From UBA5976 sp037137575 (GTDB lineage: Bacteria > Actinomycetota > Actinomycetes > S36-B12 > UBA5976): 13,686 bases of DNA. Position numbers and translations under genes: made by a program. Below the pieces are notes generated by a model. The model worked only from the letters and a program-made list of their open reading frames with translations. It was not told the DNA's origin and ran no database searches. This document shows positions 7,286 to 13,686 of this stretch, in pieces (the first letter of the stretch is position 1; every line of letters begins with the position of its first letter). Location: positions 1 to 13,686 of the forward strand of contig JBAXKB010000027.1 of the NCBI GenBank assembly GCA_037137575.1. The letters run 5' to 3'.

Positions 7286-7896
7286 TTATCCAGCTGCTTT
7301 CTGACATGAACTACCCGCTGAATTACCGTGAAAGTGGTAATTACTGCCAGTAGATACATCGCGCCAGATAGACAGAACCAGCCAAGACCCGAAACTAGTA
7401 GAGCAATCCAAACAACTAAAGTACGTTCGGCACGTTCGGCCAGCCCAACCTTGCATTGCACGCCCAACGACTCCGCCTTAGCACGAATGTAGGAAGTCAT
7501 CTGCCCCATAACAAGTGCTACCGATGTTGCAGCTAGCACTTTGGTATCAATAACGTCCTTCTCTAGAAAGTAAGCCGCAATCGATACTAAAACCAAAGCA
7601 TCCACGACCCGATCAAGAGTGGAATCTAAAAATGCTCCCCAGCGACTATCGGAACCAGTAAGTCGGGCGATAGTGCCGTCCAATAAGTCGCTCAGAGACA
7701 AGATGCCGATGGTGATGCTGGCAATCAGGAATTTGCCTGAAGGTATGAAAACGGCGGCGCATGCGATAGTGGCAACGGCGCCAGCACAAGTTACCGAGTC
7801 AGCCGATACCTTCAGCCGAATCAAAGAATTGGCCACCGGTGTAACAATGCGACTCAGAACCTGACGCGCAGAAGCGTTATCGAGCAATGACCTCAT
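7282..7896 (-). CDS. pgsA: CDP-alcohol phosphatidyltransferase, phosphatidylinositol phosphate synthase (PgsA)
   Basis: This is a 204-residue multi-spanning membrane enzyme with the complete CDP-alcohol phosphatidyltransferase signature: D70 xx D73 G74 xx A77 R78 ... G87 xxx D91 xxx D95. In this context the likely reaction is CDP-diacylglycerol plus inositol 1-phosphate giving phosphatidylinositol phosphate, the lipid base for PimA; the motif alone cannot exclude a glycerol phosphate acceptor. Hydrophobic stretches near 38-66, 97-109, 121-132 and 164-192 fit several transmembrane helices. The ATG at 7896 has AAGG directly against it, so initiation may be weak. The N-terminus to ARQVLSRIVTP looks right for the family. 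It heads the pgsA-patA-pimA-LemA-like unit and is divergent from the EF-G-like gene. Confidence 0.92.
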   Translation of the reverse strand: MRSLLDNASARQVLSRIVTPVANSLIRLKVSADSVTCAGAVATIACAAVFIPSGKFLIASITIGILSLSDLLDGTIARLTGSDSRWGAFLDSTLDRVVDALVLVSIAAYFLEKDVIDTKVLAATSVALVMGQMTSYIRAKAESLGVQCKVGLAERAERTLVVWIALLVSGLGWFCLSGAMYLLAVITTFTVIQRVVHVRKQLDK

Positions 7897-7931
7897 CCTT
7901 GGCGTGAGATGACGACTACCATATAGTCATC
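7897..7931. promoter_or_regulatory. Compact divergent promoter region with an inverted repeat
   Basis: Only 35 bases separate the starts of pgsA (minus) and the EF-G-like gene (plus). On the plus strand TATAGT (7922-7927) is a good -10 four bases before the first ATG of the plus gene, so a leaderless or nearly leaderless transcript is likely. On the minus strand TATGGT in the same bases could serve pgsA. GATGAC (7908-7913) and GTCATC (7926-7931) form an inverted repeat around the -10, with inner arms GACTA (7914-7918) and TAGTC (7924-7928). This may be an operator. Confidence 0.45.
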
Positions 7932-8951
7932 ATGACGATGCTACCGACAACGCCGAGTAATCAGGAATTAGCGCCAATTCTTATCGGTGTTTACAGCGTC
8001 GCCACGCACTCAAACATGGAGTTTCTAGCCCGCAGCTTCGGTTTAACCAGTCAAAATTACCAGGCGCACCAAAACCGAACATATGCCGACATTGCCGCGC
8101 GGACAACTGCTGTTTTTATCGATGACCAGACGATGGATTTGCCACTGTTAGAGGCGTGCGATGGAGTCATTTTTGTCTTGGATGCTTCATTAGGGGTAAA
8201 CCCGCAGGCTATTGCTCTGTGGCAAGAATTGGCTGGACTCGAAATTCCTCGTCACATCGTGGCTACGAATCTATTTCAAACACACACTGACTTCGATGAA
8301 CTGGTGGCGATCAGCCGTCGCATCTTCTCCGAAAATGTGCTCGTTAGACATCTGCCGATGGCCGACGACGAAGACAGCAAAGTCATCGCTTTATACGACC
8401 TACTGCAAAACCAAATTTTTGATTACAGTAACGGTGAGCAAGTAATCACCAATCCTGATACCGAACACATCGAATTAACTTCCGATCAACGCGATTCACT
8501 TTTCGAGAGCTTGGCTTATCTTGGCTTGGGTGAGGATGCCTTCAAGATGTTTCAAGCCGGCATCACTCCGGCAATTAGCCAGTTTGAACAGGCATGGGCT
8601 ACGGACTCAATCATTTCTATCAGCCCGCTTGATGAAAATGTCGGGCAAAAAATTGTGCAGGATTGGCTGCGAGTCCTGCCAAATCGCTGGAGTCCATTAT
8701 TTGAATCTGATGAATATCAAACGCACACCAGTGAACCTGGCTTTTACGGGTTAGGAATTGCAAATGGTTTGGCACGCGTTTGGGGCAATGCGAACACGGC
8801 GATTGAGATTACTGACTCAACCGGTGAAACTGAAGGCGTAACCGAGTCCATAAAACTTGCTAGTTGCATCGTTGCAGAGAACATCGCGGTTGGCGACACA
8901 TTGCATGAGCAGGGTCAGTCTCTGACTCTAACTGCTCCAATTTTCGACTAA
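7932..8951 (+). CDS. Degenerate elongation factor G-like protein (EF-G2-derived pseudo-GTPase)
   Basis: This is a 339-residue protein and the only plus-strand protein gene. Segments follow the actinobacterial EF-G-like protein EF-G2 in order. ILIGVYSVATHSN (16-28) stands where a VGHSGAGKTT P-loop is expected; CDGVIFVLDASLGVNPQAIA (76-95) matches AADAALFVVSA-type sequence. ATNLFQTHTDFDE (111-123) replaces TKLDxxRADFDE; IFSENVLVRHLPMADDE (131-147) and QIFDYSNG (161-168) also correspond. A tail with IKLASCIVAENIAVGDTLHE (307-326) resembles the end of domain II. The P-loop lysine, the DxxG element and the NKxD aspartate are missing, and domains III-V are absent (a full EF-G is about 700 residues). 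No frameshift is needed to align it, so it looks like a maintained pseudo-enzyme rather than a fresh pseudogene. The start may be 7932 or the second ATG at 7938. Its end overlaps the HIT gene tail-to-tail. Confidence 0.7.
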   Translation: MTMLPTTPSNQELAPILIGVYSVATHSNMEFLARSFGLTSQNYQAHQNRTYADIAARTTAVFIDDQTMDLPLLEACDGVIFVLDASLGVNPQAIALWQELAGLEIPRHIVATNLFQTHTDFDELVAISRRIFSENVLVRHLPMADDEDSKVIALYDLLQNQIFDYSNGEQVITNPDTEHIELTSDQRDSLFESLAYLGLGEDAFKMFQAGITPAISQFEQAWATDSIISISPLDENVGQKIVQDWLRVLPNRWSPLFESDEYQTHTSEPGFYGLGIANGLARVWGNANTAIEITDSTGETEGVTESIKLASCIVAENIAVGDTLHEQGQSLTLTAPIFD

Positions 8952-9440
8952 AAGATCTCGCGTTTGTTCGAGTAATTCTGAAACAATTTTCGTGCCAGCA
9001 ATTATTGGCATGAAGTTGCTGTCGTTAGCCCACCTAGGTACCACGTGTTGATGAAAATGATCTTGAACCCCAGCGCCGGCAACCCGACCTTGATTCATCC
9101 CGATGTTAAAGCCAGTACACCTAGAGACGGATGTCAAAGTGCGCATTGCTTGTTGGGTTAGCCGCTGAACATCTAGGCTTTCGAGGTCGGTGAGTAGATC
9201 GTACGTAGCAACATGTCGATTAGAGCAAACCAACAAGTGGCCACTGTTATACGGGTACTTATTTAGAACAACATACGCATGATCTGAGCGAACAACTACA
9301 AGATCGTCATCACCTGCAATCGCCCGACAAAACGGGCAAGAATCGTCATCAAACTGCCCGGCCATAGCGGTCAAATACTCTTTGCGGTGTGGCGTCCAAA
9401 TGCGCTCCCACTGCTCTACGCCGTTGCCGCCGATCTCCAT
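8928..9440 (-). CDS. HIT-family nucleotide hydrolase/phosphorylase (Ap4A phosphorylase-like)
   Basis: This is a 170-residue histidine triad protein with the motif HFHQHVV (H128, H130, H132) followed by PRW, plus VLNKYPYNSGHLLV (58-71). It aligns along its length with mycobacterial Rv2613c, reported to be a diadenosine tetraphosphate (Ap4A) phosphorylase, including the N-terminal WERIWTPHRKEYL (11-23), which supports the start at 9440. CPFC at 35-38 could be half of a zinc site, as in other HIT proteins. The ATG shares one base with the thrS stop (TAATG), so it is coupled to threonyl-tRNA synthetase, a class of enzyme that makes Ap4A as a side product. The last 24 bases overlap the end of the plus-strand gene. 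Confidence 0.88.
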   Translation of the reverse strand: MEIGGNGVEQWERIWTPHRKEYLTAMAGQFDDDSCPFCRAIAGDDDLVVVRSDHAYVVLNKYPYNSGHLLVCSNRHVATYDLLTDLESLDVQRLTQQAMRTLTSVSRCTGFNIGMNQGRVAGAGVQDHFHQHVVPRWANDSNFMPIIAGTKIVSELLEQTRDLLVENWSS

Positions 9441-11440
9441 TAAGCGTTCCGAGTGCTTACTGCCTGCAAAATCTTCTCAATGGCTTGATCCACTGGTACT
9501 CCATTTTCCTGAGTGCCATCGCGATAACGAAACGATACTGCGCCGGCTTTGATGTCTTCATCGCCAGCAATCAGCATGAAGGGTACCTTCTGTGACTGAG
9601 CATTTCTAATCTTTTTTTGCATACGCTCATCAGAATCATCTACATCAATACGCACGCTATGTTTGCGTAGTTTGACTGCCAATTCATGTAAGTAATCATT
9701 GTGGGCAGACGCGATCGGAATACCAACCACCTGCACAGGAGCTAACCAAGCGGGAAACGCACCGGCGTAGTGCTCGAGAAGTACGCCGAAAAACCGCTCG
9801 ATTGAACCGAAAAGTGCGCGGTGAATCATGATTGGCCGGGCACGACCACCATCGGATGCTTGGTATTCCAGCTCAAATCTTTGTGGCAACTGGAAATCGA
9901 CTTGGATCGTGGACATCTGCCAAGTGCGACCGATAGCGTCGCGAGCTTGTACCGAAATCTTGGGACCATAGAAAGCAGCGCCACCCGGATCTGGCACCAA
10001 GTCCAGTCCTGATGCCGCAGCCGCGTCAGCAAGAGCTTGGGTAGCGACATCCCACTCTTGCTCTGTTCCAATTGATTTATCTGGGTTGCGAGTTGATAGT
10101 TCAAGGTAGAAATCATCCAGACCGTAGTCGCGCAACAAGTCCAGCACGAAACTCAGCAGGTTACTTAGTTCGCCTGGCATCTGCTCGGGTGTGCAGTAAA
10201 TGTGTGCGTCATCCTGGGTCATTCCACGTACGCGGGTAAGGCCGTGAATAACGCCTGACTTCTCGTAGCGGTAAACCGAACCGAATTCAAAAAGCCGCAG
10301 TGGCAATTCTCGATAAGAACGACTACGTGATTTGAAAATCAAATTGTGGAACGGGCAGTTCATGGGCTTTAGATAATAATCTTGACCCTGTCGCTTAACT
10401 GTGCCATCTTCATGAAGTTCCTCATCCAAATGCATAGCCGGGAACATGCCATCTTTGTACCAATCCAAATGCCCAGATTGTTCAAAAAGGGCGCCTTTAG
10501 TGATGTGCGGCGTGTAGACAAATTCGTAGCCAGCCGCTTCGTGGCGCACGCGCGAATAATCTTCCATTGCTCGGCGAACTATGCCACCTTTTGGATGAAA
10601 TACTGCAAGCCCAGAACCAATTTCATCAGGGAAACTGAATAAATCTAAGTCAATGCCAAGCCGACGATGATCTCGCTTAGCTGCTTCTTCTAGCATCGTT
10701 AAGTACTGTTTCAAATCATCTTTGGTAGCCCAAGCGGTGCCATAAATACGCTGCATCGAAGCATTCTTCTGATCGCCCAGCCAATAGGCAGCAGATGAAC
10801 GCATGACTTTTACAGCCTTGGCTTCAATGTAGCGGGTATCAGGAACATGCGGACCGCGACATAAATCGCACCAACGATGTTCACCACTTCGCAAATCGAT
10901 GTTGTCGTAAATAGTTAGCTCGCCAGCGCCAACTTCCATTACCTCTTCTGCGAGTACTTCCGCATCATCTGCAGCAAGCAACTGAACTTTGAATGTTTCT
11001 TTCGCTAATTCAACACTGGCCTCTTCTCGGGTTACTACCCGACGCGAAAACTTCTGACCTGAGTTAATAATCTCGATGGTCTTCTTTTCAATGGCAGCTA
11101 AATCATCTGGTGAGAAAGCAGTGTCGGTACCGAAGTCATAAAAAAAGCCATCTTTGATAGGTGGACCGATGCCAAGTTTTGCTTCCGGGAATAGTGCCTG
11201 TGTAGCTTGCGCAACAACGTGCGCCGCACTGTGGCGTAGCACAGACAAACCCTCTGGTTCAGTGATTAATACTGGCTCAACATGATCGCCATCTTGCAAG
11301 ATGTAACTGAGATCAACTAACTCGCCATTAACCCGAGCAACAACGACCTGGCGCGCTTTATCGCCAACTACGTCATAAGCACTGGCCCCGGCATCGATAG
11401 ATGTCAGTTGCTTGTCGGATCCGACAGTTACAGATGCCAC
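9440..11440 (-). CDS. thrS: Threonyl-tRNA synthetase
   Basis: This class II synthetase charges tRNA-Thr. The 666-residue protein is full length. A TGS domain (about 1-61) comes first. The editing domain follows, with HSAAH (H70, H74) and CRGPH (C194, H198), which clears mischarged Ser-tRNA-Thr. The catalytic core has zinc ligands C362 (MNCPFH), H413 (DDAHIYC) and H540 (IMIHRALFGSIERF). The motif 2 region is RLFEFGSVYRYEKSG (about 382-396). An anticodon-binding domain ends the protein (about 568-660). The start is GTG at 11440, with AAGGA six bases upstream. All metal and editing residues are intact. It begins a two-gene unit with the HIT gene after a 102-base gap. No T-box is seen in that leader, in keeping with the lack of a long upstream region. 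Confidence 0.98.
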   Translation of the reverse strand: MASVTVGSDKQLTSIDAGASAYDVVGDKARQVVVARVNGELVDLSYILQDGDHVEPVLITEPEGLSVLRHSAAHVVAQATQALFPEAKLGIGPPIKDGFFYDFGTDTAFSPDDLAAIEKKTIEIINSGQKFSRRVVTREEASVELAKETFKVQLLAADDAEVLAEEVMEVGAGELTIYDNIDLRSGEHRWCDLCRGPHVPDTRYIEAKAVKVMRSSAAYWLGDQKNASMQRIYGTAWATKDDLKQYLTMLEEAAKRDHRRLGIDLDLFSFPDEIGSGLAVFHPKGGIVRRAMEDYSRVRHEAAGYEFVYTPHITKGALFEQSGHLDWYKDGMFPAMHLDEELHEDGTVKRQGQDYYLKPMNCPFHNLIFKSRSRSYRELPLRLFEFGSVYRYEKSGVIHGLTRVRGMTQDDAHIYCTPEQMPGELSNLLSFVLDLLRDYGLDDFYLELSTRNPDKSIGTEQEWDVATQALADAAAASGLDLVPDPGGAAFYGPKISVQARDAIGRTWQMSTIQVDFQLPQRFELEYQASDGGRARPIMIHRALFGSIERFFGVLLEHYAGAFPAWLAPVQVVGIPIASAHNDYLHELAVKLRKHSVRIDVDDSDERMQKKIRNAQSQKVPFMLIAGDEDIKAGAVSFRYRDGTQENGVPVDQAIEKILQAVSTRNA

Positions 11441-11542
11441 AGTTTGTCCTTAAATCGGGCCTGGCAAAATCGCTTGAATTCGCCAAACCTATTGTTCGCT
11501 TAGGTTCACTTTAACTTAATGATACGAACCAGTTACGCAGTA
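11441..11542. other. Intergenic region between pabC and thrS
   Basis: This 102-base gap must carry the thrS promoter. Minus-strand candidates for a -10 include TAGGTT with a poor TTAAAG-like -35 at 17 bases, but none is convincing. A GGTTC (11503-11507) and GAACC (11526-11530) pair forms a weak inverted repeat with an 18-base spacer. No clear terminator for pabC, T-box or RNA gene is visible. Confidence 0.4.
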
Positions 11543-12418
11543 TCAGGGGTTGTAGTTCAGTGCGGTCTGCTGTGCAAATATCTCGGCGAGTTGATGAATA
11601 ACCGCAGGCACTGAGAGTTCGCGCTCATTGCTTAACAAATCTTCACGCGACAGTTGTGCCAGCGAACCGATTGGCTGCACATCACGAGTAGACGAGGTGA
11701 GGAATGCTCCGTCGCAGTTCCACAAATCCTCGGCGCGAAGATCGTCGCGTTCAACAATGTTCACACCAGCAGATTTCGCCCACTCAAGGGTCAATTCACG
11801 AGTGATGCCAAGTAGCAAACCAGTTTTAACACTTGGCGTTACAACTGCGTCACCTTGAACCAAGAACACGTTACTTCCAGTGCCTTCAGAGAGGTTGCCT
11901 TTTGAGTCTAAAGAAAGCGCCTCCGAGAAGCCGTGCTTATGGGCTGCCTCAAGTGCGTAAACATTCTCCGCGTAAGAGATAGTTTTCAGACCCACAATGG
12001 CAGAGAGTTCATTGCGCATCCAGGGGACCAACACGGCGCCTGTGGTCGCAGGCCAAGCTGGTTGCGGCGCAACACTTAGCACCAATGTTGGCTCGCCACC
12101 AATGCGATCTGACCCTAATGGACCGATTCCGCTAGTAACAGTTATGCGTAAGCGACCAAGTTCAAATGGCGGATTAGCAGCCATGATTTCGTCGATTGCG
12201 GCATTAATCACTTCATCAGTTGGGCACTTGATACCAAGTCCAGAAGCACTGCGGCGAAGACGTAAGTTGTGGCGATCCACTGCAAAAGCTCGACCGCCTG
12301 AAATCTTGAGCGTTTCAAAAACGCCATCGGCAACCATAAACCCGTGGTCCAGAACACTGATTTGCGCCTGTTCAATTGGAACAAGTTGCCCGTTTACCCA
12401 AAAGTGTGAAGCTTTCAT
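11543..12418 (-). CDS. pabC: Class IV PLP enzyme, probable 4-amino-4-deoxychorismate lyase
   Basis: This 291-residue fold-type IV PLP enzyme most likely converts aminodeoxychorismate to p-aminobenzoate and pyruvate. It shows HFWVNGQLVP at the start, SVLDHGFMVADGVFETLK (21-38), the PLP lysine in GLKTISYAENVYA (K145), the phosphate-binding LSEGTGSNVFLV (176-187, E178) and SSTRDVQPI (about 252-260). Branched-chain and D-amino acid aminotransferases share these elements, so sequence alone is not decisive; the position nine bases after pabB strongly favours the lyase. The ATG at 12418 has AGGG shortly upstream. It ends the pabB-pabC pair. Confidence 0.88.
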   Translation of the reverse strand: MKASHFWVNGQLVPIEQAQISVLDHGFMVADGVFETLKISGGRAFAVDRHNLRLRRSASGLGIKCPTDEVINAAIDEIMAANPPFELGRLRITVTSGIGPLGSDRIGGEPTLVLSVAPQPAWPATTGAVLVPWMRNELSAIVGLKTISYAENVYALEAAHKHGFSEALSLDSKGNLSEGTGSNVFLVQGDAVVTPSVKTGLLLGITRELTLEWAKSAGVNIVERDDLRAEDLWNCDGAFLTSSTRDVQPIGSLAQLSREDLLSNERELSVPAVIHQLAEIFAQQTALNYNP

Positions 12419-12427
12419 GGCCCTAGC

Positions 12428-13477
12428 CTATTGCAGAGAAGTAGAGATAACACTTAAAAGGTGCTGCGCTTTGAGTTGTGTTTCATTCCACTCACCCAGC
12501 GGGTCGCTGTCGTAGGTGATTCCAGCCCCAGTGCCGAAACACAGAGTTGGTTCAACGGCATTGAATGATTGCCAAAAAGTTCGAATTGCCACAGACAACT
12601 GGGCTGAAGAATTATCAACGTCTATCCAGCCCAGAACTCCGCAGTAAACCTCCCGAGCCTGCGGTTCGATCTGGTTTATCAGTTGCAGTGAACTGCTCTT
12701 CGGCGCTCCGCTTACTGAACCCGGTGGACACATGGCCTGCAAAATTTCCGCCCATGAAATATCTTCACGTAATTCGCCAACAACATCGGAAACCAAATGC
12801 ACCAAACCTGGATGCTTTTCAACTCGCAACATGTCTGGCACAGCCACGGTTCCCGGCAAACAAACATGTGAGAGATCATTACGAATTAGGTCGACGATCA
12901 TAATGTTCTCTGCAGAATCTTTATCAAGCATCGCATCTGCCGAAATTGCCGTTCCTTTAATTGGACTCGACTTCAGAATCTTGCCGTTACGCTCCAGAAA
13001 TAACTCGGGTGAAGCAGAGGCAATTCGTATGTCGAAGCCTAGCCCGGAAGCCGCGCGCGGAATCGAGAAAGCGCAAGCGTATGGCGCCGGGTTTCCACTG
13101 CGTAACTTTCGATAGGCGGCGAAGCTATCGAATTGCGATGAGAGTTTCTGGGTCAGAATTCTGCAGTAGTTGATTTGGTAAACCCAACCCGCGGCAATCG
13201 ATTCACGGACTGTCTCTACGCCCTGCTGATACTCCACCTCGTCAACGTTTGACATCCAGTTGTCGAACCGGATGTCTGAACTCACAATAGATTCTGACTC
13301 AATTGAATCTGCTTGTGCTTCATAGTTGTTGGCGAATTGAAATCCGAAAAACTCGCCTTCAAAAGTCTGTAAAACAGCCCACCAGCCAGAGTCCATGTCG
13401 TTTGGATCTCTGGTAATCCGCACCAAGTCAGTGGCAAACCTATCGCCGAACACCACTGCAGTTTGGCCAGATTTCAC
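12428..13477 (-). CDS. pabB: Aminodeoxychorismate synthase component I (PabB)
   Basis: PabB turns chorismate and ammonia into 4-amino-4-deoxychorismate for folate synthesis. The 349-residue protein contains the whole chorismate-binding domain: SASPELFLE (154-162), SPIKGT (171-176), ENIMIVDLIRNDLS (190-203), HLVSDVVGEL (227-236), PPGSVSGAPK (251-260), YCGVLGW (278-284) and GAGITYDSDP (317-326). The lysine in PIKGT (K174) is diagnostic for PabB, since anthranilate synthase has alanine there. It is about 100 residues shorter than E. coli PabB, mainly at the N-terminus. The start is GTG at 13477; no clear ribosome binding site is seen, but TAGGCT lies six bases upstream, which would fit a leaderless transcript. 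The glutaminase partner pabA is not in the window. Confidence 0.93.
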   Translation of the reverse strand: MKSGQTAVVFGDRFATDLVRITRDPNDMDSGWWAVLQTFEGEFFGFQFANNYEAQADSIESESIVSSDIRFDNWMSNVDEVEYQQGVETVRESIAAGWVYQINYCRILTQKLSSQFDSFAAYRKLRSGNPAPYACAFSIPRAASGLGFDIRIASASPELFLERNGKILKSSPIKGTAISADAMLDKDSAENIMIVDLIRNDLSHVCLPGTVAVPDMLRVEKHPGLVHLVSDVVGELREDISWAEILQAMCPPGSVSGAPKSSSLQLINQIEPQAREVYCGVLGWIDVDNSSAQLSVAIRTFWQSFNAVEPTLCFGTGAGITYDSDPLGEWNETQLKAQHLLSVISTSLQ

Positions 13478-13504
13478 ATACTTAGCCTATGGAGTATTTG
13501 AATT

Positions 13505-13526
13505 TCCAGCACCACACCGAGCTGGA
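13505..13526. repeat. Inverted repeat between pabB and tRNA-Gly
   Basis: TCCAGC and GCTGGA arms (6 bp) flank a 10-base spacer. On the plus strand CTTTTT follows immediately, which resembles a small intrinsic terminator, but no plus-strand gene ends just before it. It may instead be an operator-like element upstream of pabB, or chance. Confidence 0.3.
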
Positions 13527-13577
13527 CTTTTTCCCTAGGAATCAAGGAGCATGAGTTAGGTACTGCGTGGCCTGACT

Positions 13578-13606
13578 TTGAAGGTTGTGCAATTATCGGA
13601 TAGTCT
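13578..13606 (+). promoter_or_regulatory. Promoter for tRNA-Gly
   Basis: TTGAAG (13578-13583) and TAGTCT (13601-13606) are separated by exactly 17 bases, giving four of six -35 matches and a TANNNT -10. A start near 13613 would leave a 5' leader of roughly 20 bases before the tRNA, which RNase P would remove. Confidence 0.55.
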
Positions 13607-13615
13607 TACGCAGGT

Positions 13616-13631
13616 TAAAGATTTATCTTTA
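13616..13631 (+). repeat. Perfect AT-rich inverted repeat just before tRNA-Gly
   Basis: TAAAGAT (13616-13622) and ATCTTTA (13625-13631) are exact reverse complements around TT. The element ends three bases before the mature tRNA, inside the probable 5' leader. It could form a weak hairpin near the RNase P site or be chance in AT-rich sequence. Confidence 0.4.
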
Positions 13632-13634
13632 CAT

Positions 13635-13686
13635 GCGGACGTGGCTCAGTGGTAGAGCATCACCTTGCCAAGGTGAGGGTCGCGGG
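13635..13686 (+). tRNA. tRNA-Gly (anticodon GCC), 3' end cut by window
   Basis: The 52 visible bases fold as a tRNA 5' part: a seven-base acceptor strand GCGGACG, a D arm GCTC/GAGC with loop AGTGGTA, an anticodon stem TCACC/GGTGA with loop TTGCCAA (anticodon GCC at 13667-13669), variable loop GGGTC, and the first T-stem strand GCGGG. This is a standard bacterial glycine tRNA reading GGC and GGU. The T loop, 3' acceptor strand and CCA status lie beyond the edge. Confidence 0.97.

Noticed and set aside
11441..11542. T-box leader of thrS
   Set aside because: The region is too short and lacks a specifier stem or the conserved T-box sequence.
11997..12515. 172-codon open frame on the plus strand
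   Set aside because: Antisense across pabC and the end of pabB; composition looks like a reverse-strand shadow and no motif is visible.
13505..13533. Intrinsic terminator on the plus strand
   Set aside because: The hairpin has only six base pairs with a ten-base loop, and no plus-strand gene precedes it; kept only as an inverted repeat.
13541..13558. Small plus-strand gene starting after AAGGAG near 13544-13551
   Set aside because: The ATG following the AAGGAG is one base away and the frame stops after two codons.

Overview
The window is a piece of an actinobacterial chromosome. The gene order pabB-pabC, thrS-HIT, pgsA-patA-pimA, pdxS-pdxT, yebC, ruvC-ruvA-ruvB and then an apparent secD start matches the conserved actinobacterial neighbourhood (compare M. 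tuberculosis around thrS, Rv2613c, pgsA1, pimA). Phosphatidylinositol mannoside genes point to Actinomycetota. GC is only moderate (48% and 35% in two 60-base lines I counted). Intergenic gaps are very short and 4-base stop/start overlaps are common, so a compact, lower-GC member such as a freshwater planktonic (acI-like) lineage is plausible. That placement is inference. No mobile elements, phage genes or CRISPR arrays are visible.

Layout. Every protein gene except one lies on the minus strand, so the order of transcription runs from high to low coordinates. At the right edge a plus-strand tRNA-Gly(GCC) is cut by the window end, with its own promoter. Then come pabB and pabC (p-aminobenzoate for folate) and, after a 102-base gap, thrS coupled to a HIT-family Ap4A-phosphorylase-like gene. 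The single plus-strand protein gene (7932-8951) follows. A tight chain comes next: pgsA (phosphatidylinositol phosphate synthase), a PatA-like acyltransferase, pimA and a LemA-like membrane protein. After a short gap come pdxS-pdxT (pyridoxal phosphate synthase) and yebC (ribosome-associated factor). A 70-base gap with a strong LexA/SOS box precedes ruvC-ruvA-ruvB (Holliday junction processing). The first 38 bases look like the N-terminus of secD.

No stretch longer than 300 bases lacks a gene. The longest gaps are 13478-13634 and 11441-11542.

The most unusual object is the plus-strand gene. Its protein reads as a shortened, in-frame relative of the actinobacterial elongation factor G-like protein EF-G2. 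It keeps a recognisable G-domain body and a domain II-like tail, but the P-loop lysine and the other nucleotide-binding motifs are gone and the C-terminal EF-G domains are absent. It is an intact pseudo-GTPase candidate with a compact divergent promoter and a tail-to-tail overlap with the HIT gene. Other points worth a look are the LexA box at ruvC, the LemA-like protein without a Nudix domain, the lack of yajC between ruvB and secD, and the coupling of thrS to an Ap4A-degrading enzyme.
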